A DNA stretch of 64,000 nt from Candidatus Gastranaerophilales bacterium (lineage in GTDB: Bacteria > Cyanobacteriota > Vampirovibrionia > Gastranaerophilales > Gastranaerophilaceae), in assembly GCA_900770525.1 (NCBI GenBank), contig CAAHDT010000010.1:1-64000 (forward strand). Reading direction: 5' to 3'. This document shows positions 62,258-64,000 of this stretch, one piece after another. Under the pieces are notes generated by a model. The model was given only the letters and a program-made list of their open reading frames with translations, searched no databases and was not told where the DNA came from. Numbering within the stretch: the first letter of the stretch is position 1; each line of letters opens with the position of its first letter. Both the position numbers and the translations under genes were made by a program.

Positions 62258-63610
62258 ATGAATATTTTACAGGAATTTGACACAATTACAGCAATCGCAA
62301 CTCCAATCGGAACAGGTGGAGTTGGAGTTATAAGAATATCAGGAAATGATAGTTTTAAAATCATAGAAAAGATTTTTTCTAAACAAGGTTTAATTGCCGG
62401 AAAAATCTATCACGGCTGGATTTCTGACAACGGCAAAAAAATTGATGAAGTAATAGTTTTGCCGTTCAAAGCTCCAAACAGTTATACCGGAGAAGATGTT
62501 ATAGAAATTCACTGCCACGGTGGAATTAACGTTGTTCGAAATGTTTTAAATATAACATTAAGTAATGGAGCACGTTTGGCAGAACGCGGAGAGTTCACAA
62601 AACGCGCATTTTTAAACAGAAAAATGGATTTATCACAGGCAGAAGCCGTTGCAGACTTAATCCACGCTAAAACTAAAAACTTCGCAATCCAGTCAGCAAA
62701 AAATCTTTCCGGAGTTCTTGGTGAGAAAGTTTCAGAAATTAAAAAAGAAATTTTTGAAACCCTATCAAGAATTGTTGCCGGAATAGACTTTCCTGAAGAT
62801 GTTGCAGAACCCGATTATTCATACCTTGTCAATCACTTTGAACACTCCATAAGCGAAATAGATAAAATATTATCTTGTGTAAAAACATCAGATATCCTAA
62901 GGCAAGGCGTAAAAATTGCAATCGTAGGGAAACCTAATGTCGGGAAATCCTCCCTATTTAATACGCTTTTAAATATTGAACGAGCAATTGTTACAGACAT
63001 TGCAGGTACAACCCGAGATGTCCTCAAAGAAAACCTTGACTGGGTTGTCGCAATCACTCTCATCGATACAGCAGGTATCAGAGAAGGCGAAGATGTCGGA
63101 AAAGTCGAAGAAATCGGAATTGAATATTCAAAACAATCAGCAAAAGAAGCTGACTTGGTTTTATTTATGTTTGACTCTTCAAGAAAATTTGAAGAAGAGG
63201 ACTCCGTTATATGGAATTTTGTAAAAGATAAACCACACTTGATAATTGCCAACAAATCTGATTTGCAAACTTACAATAATGATTTACCGTTTGATAATAA
63301 AGACATTATCCGTATTTCAACCCTAAAAAATAACGGAATTGAAGAATTAAAAAATAGAATCCAAAACATTGTTTGCAATTTTTCTACAGAAGAAACAGAA
63401 TTTATAACAAATCAACGCCAAGAAGAATGTCTAAAAAAATCAAGAGAAAGTCTTATTCGAGCTCTGAATGCAGCAAAAATGGAAGAGCTTCAAGATATGA
63501 TTTCAATTGATTTGAAATCAGCACTCCTTGCGTTAGATGAAATCACCGGTGAAGTTATTACAGATGATATTCTGGACAATATCTTTTCACATTTTTGTAT
63601 AGGGAAATAA
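62258..63610 (+). CDS. mnmE: tRNA modification GTPase MnmE (TrmE)
   Basis: 450 residues. N-terminal tetrahydrofolate-binding domain (IATPIGTGGVGVIRISG), G domain with GKPNVGKS, DIAGTTRD, DTAGI and NKSD, and the C-terminal catalytic CIGK. With MnmG it modifies the wobble uridine of certain tRNAs. The start at 62258 has no ribosome site; TATAAT at 62246-62251 ends six bases upstream, so the mRNA is probably leaderless. An alternative ATG at 62243 is not needed. Confidence 0.95.
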   Translation: MNILQEFDTITAIATPIGTGGVGVIRISGNDSFKIIEKIFSKQGLIAGKIYHGWISDNGKKIDEVIVLPFKAPNSYTGEDVIEIHCHGGINVVRNVLNITLSNGARLAERGEFTKRAFLNRKMDLSQAEAVADLIHAKTKNFAIQSAKNLSGVLGEKVSEIKKEIFETLSRIVAGIDFPEDVAEPDYSYLVNHFEHSISEIDKILSCVKTSDILRQGVKIAIVGKPNVGKSSLFNTLLNIERAIVTDIAGTTRDVLKENLDWVVAITLIDTAGIREGEDVGKVEEIGIEYSKQSAKEADLVLFMFDSSRKFEEEDSVIWNFVKDKPHLIIANKSDLQTYNNDLPFDNKDIIRISTLKNNGIEELKNRIQNIVCNFSTEETEFITNQRQEECLKKSRESLIRALNAAKMEELQDMISIDLKSALLALDEITGEVITDDILDNIFSHFCIGK

Positions 63611-63615
63611 GTATT

Positions 63616-63666
63616 AAAAAAGCAACATACCGTAATGTATAAAACTTTACGGCACATTGCTTTTAT
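63616..63666. terminator. terminator between mnmE and the small gene
   Basis: AAAAGCAA pairs with TTGCTTTT and the inner CCGTAA with TTACGG; A- and T-tracts on either side serve both strands. Confidence 0.75.
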
Positions 63667-63684
63667 ATTTCGAGGTTGTAATTA

Positions 63685-63903
63685 TTACCAACAAACATCT
63701 AGTTTCCTGCCTAAAGGAGAAGTTCCAGCCGGAACTCCATCTGAGTCAACAGCTCTTGGATGAGCAGGAGAATAATTCTGAGCTGAAAATGCGAATGATT
63801 TCGGAGTTTCTGCGTGAATTGGAGATGTCGCAGCTTGCGCAGGTGCTTGAACTCTTCGCAAATCAAATACGTTTAATGCATTTAATGCTTGAATAGGTTG
63901 CAT
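63685..63903 (-). CDS. small Ala/Pro-rich protein of unknown function
   Basis: 72 residues from ATG at 63903 (MQPIQALNALNVF), with AAGGGGTGA seven bases upstream, which supports it being real. Repeated Ala/Ser/Pro and no membrane segment. A plus-strand frame over the same bases has no start signal and is taken as a shadow. Not recognised. Confidence 0.5.
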   Translation of the reverse strand: MQPIQALNALNVFDLRRVQAPAQAATSPIHAETPKSFAFSAQNYSPAHPRAVDSDGVPAGTSPLGRKLDVCW

Positions 63904-64000
63904 AGAAATCACCCCTTAATTTGTCCCTTACACATATATAAAGTATTTTAAGACTTGAAAATTGCCATTTTTAACAAATAAGTTTTAACAATTCTTCACA

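Noticed and set aside
63657..63896. Plus-strand frame overlapping the small right-edge gene
   Set aside because: It starts inside the mnmE terminator and lacks a ribosome site; the minus-strand frame has one.
1..64000. CRISPR array, prophage or restriction system
   Set aside because: No spaced repeats, integrase, capsid or nuclease genes were seen.

Overview
The window is AT-rich bacterial chromosome with tightly packed genes on both strands. It most resembles a gut member of the non-photosynthetic cyanobacterial sister lineage (Melainabacteria/Vampirovibrionia, order Gastranaerophilales). This is inferred from prepilin-like proteins beginning with an AFTLAEVLITLG signature, from short N-terminal I-x-F-x-G motifs on otherwise unknown proteins, and from several large low-complexity proteins of lineage-restricted appearance. 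The gene set is otherwise ordinary Gram-negative-type bacterial housekeeping. No phage, insertion sequence, CRISPR array or rRNA was found.

Layout. 1-5.6 kb: the 3' end of a secreted protein with an unusual GC-rich, Tyr/Asn/Gly-rich tail (a candidate diversity-generating variable region), a PilZ protein overlapping a PLP-dependent decarboxylase, a large unknown protein, and an AAA+ ATPase. 5.7-14.9 kb: histidine kinase divergent from a gmk-coaBC-nif3-like run, mscS-rlmH, rsmA-ispE, a glutamate-cysteine ligase and ilvE. 14.9-20.3 kb: prepilin, XRE regulator, a DegT-like protein, an MsbA-like ABC exporter and unknown proteins. 20.5-29.3 kb: lemA, mntP, a DUF4127 protein, ubiE/menG, aspS, a DUF3137-like membrane protein and clpB. 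29.5-29.84 kb: tRNA-Gly(GCC) followed by a GC-rich structured segment that repeats pieces of the tRNA 3' half and ends in an intrinsic terminator. 30-38.7 kb: a large unknown protein, dnaJ, a SEC-C protein, a second clpB, dxr and rpsT. 38.8-44.2 kb: a dehydrogenase, then a sugar/cell-surface operon (wecG-like, transketolase N subunit, YhcH-like, HAD phosphatase, double RgpF-like protein). 44.4-50.5 kb: an unknown protein, nfeD-SPFH pair, folE2, a thioredoxin, a sigma-70 factor and an exported protein. 50.5-54.4 kb: mtnP-yggT-trkA-trkH. 54.6-64 kb: an unknown membrane protein, a GT2 glycosyltransferase, a small HTH-like protein divergent from a second prepilin, a SNF2 helicase, gpmI, mnmE and a small unknown gene.

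Expression signals are clear. Many genes have a strong purine-rich ribosome binding site. Another group (gmk, dxr, wecG-like, mnmE, the 16.1 kb small gene, the 535-aa protein, the 178-aa exported protein, the HTH-like gene) has no such site and instead carries a -10 hexamer exactly 6 bases before ATG, as expected for leaderless mRNAs. rsmA and the DUF4127 gene show a 7-base gap. Intrinsic terminators are frequent and often serve two convergent genes, but several convergent pairs abut or overlap with none.

The most interesting items are the variable-looking tail at the left edge, the systematic leaderless architecture, the tRNA-Gly-linked structured element, and the palindromic operators between the small regulator and the second prepilin gene.
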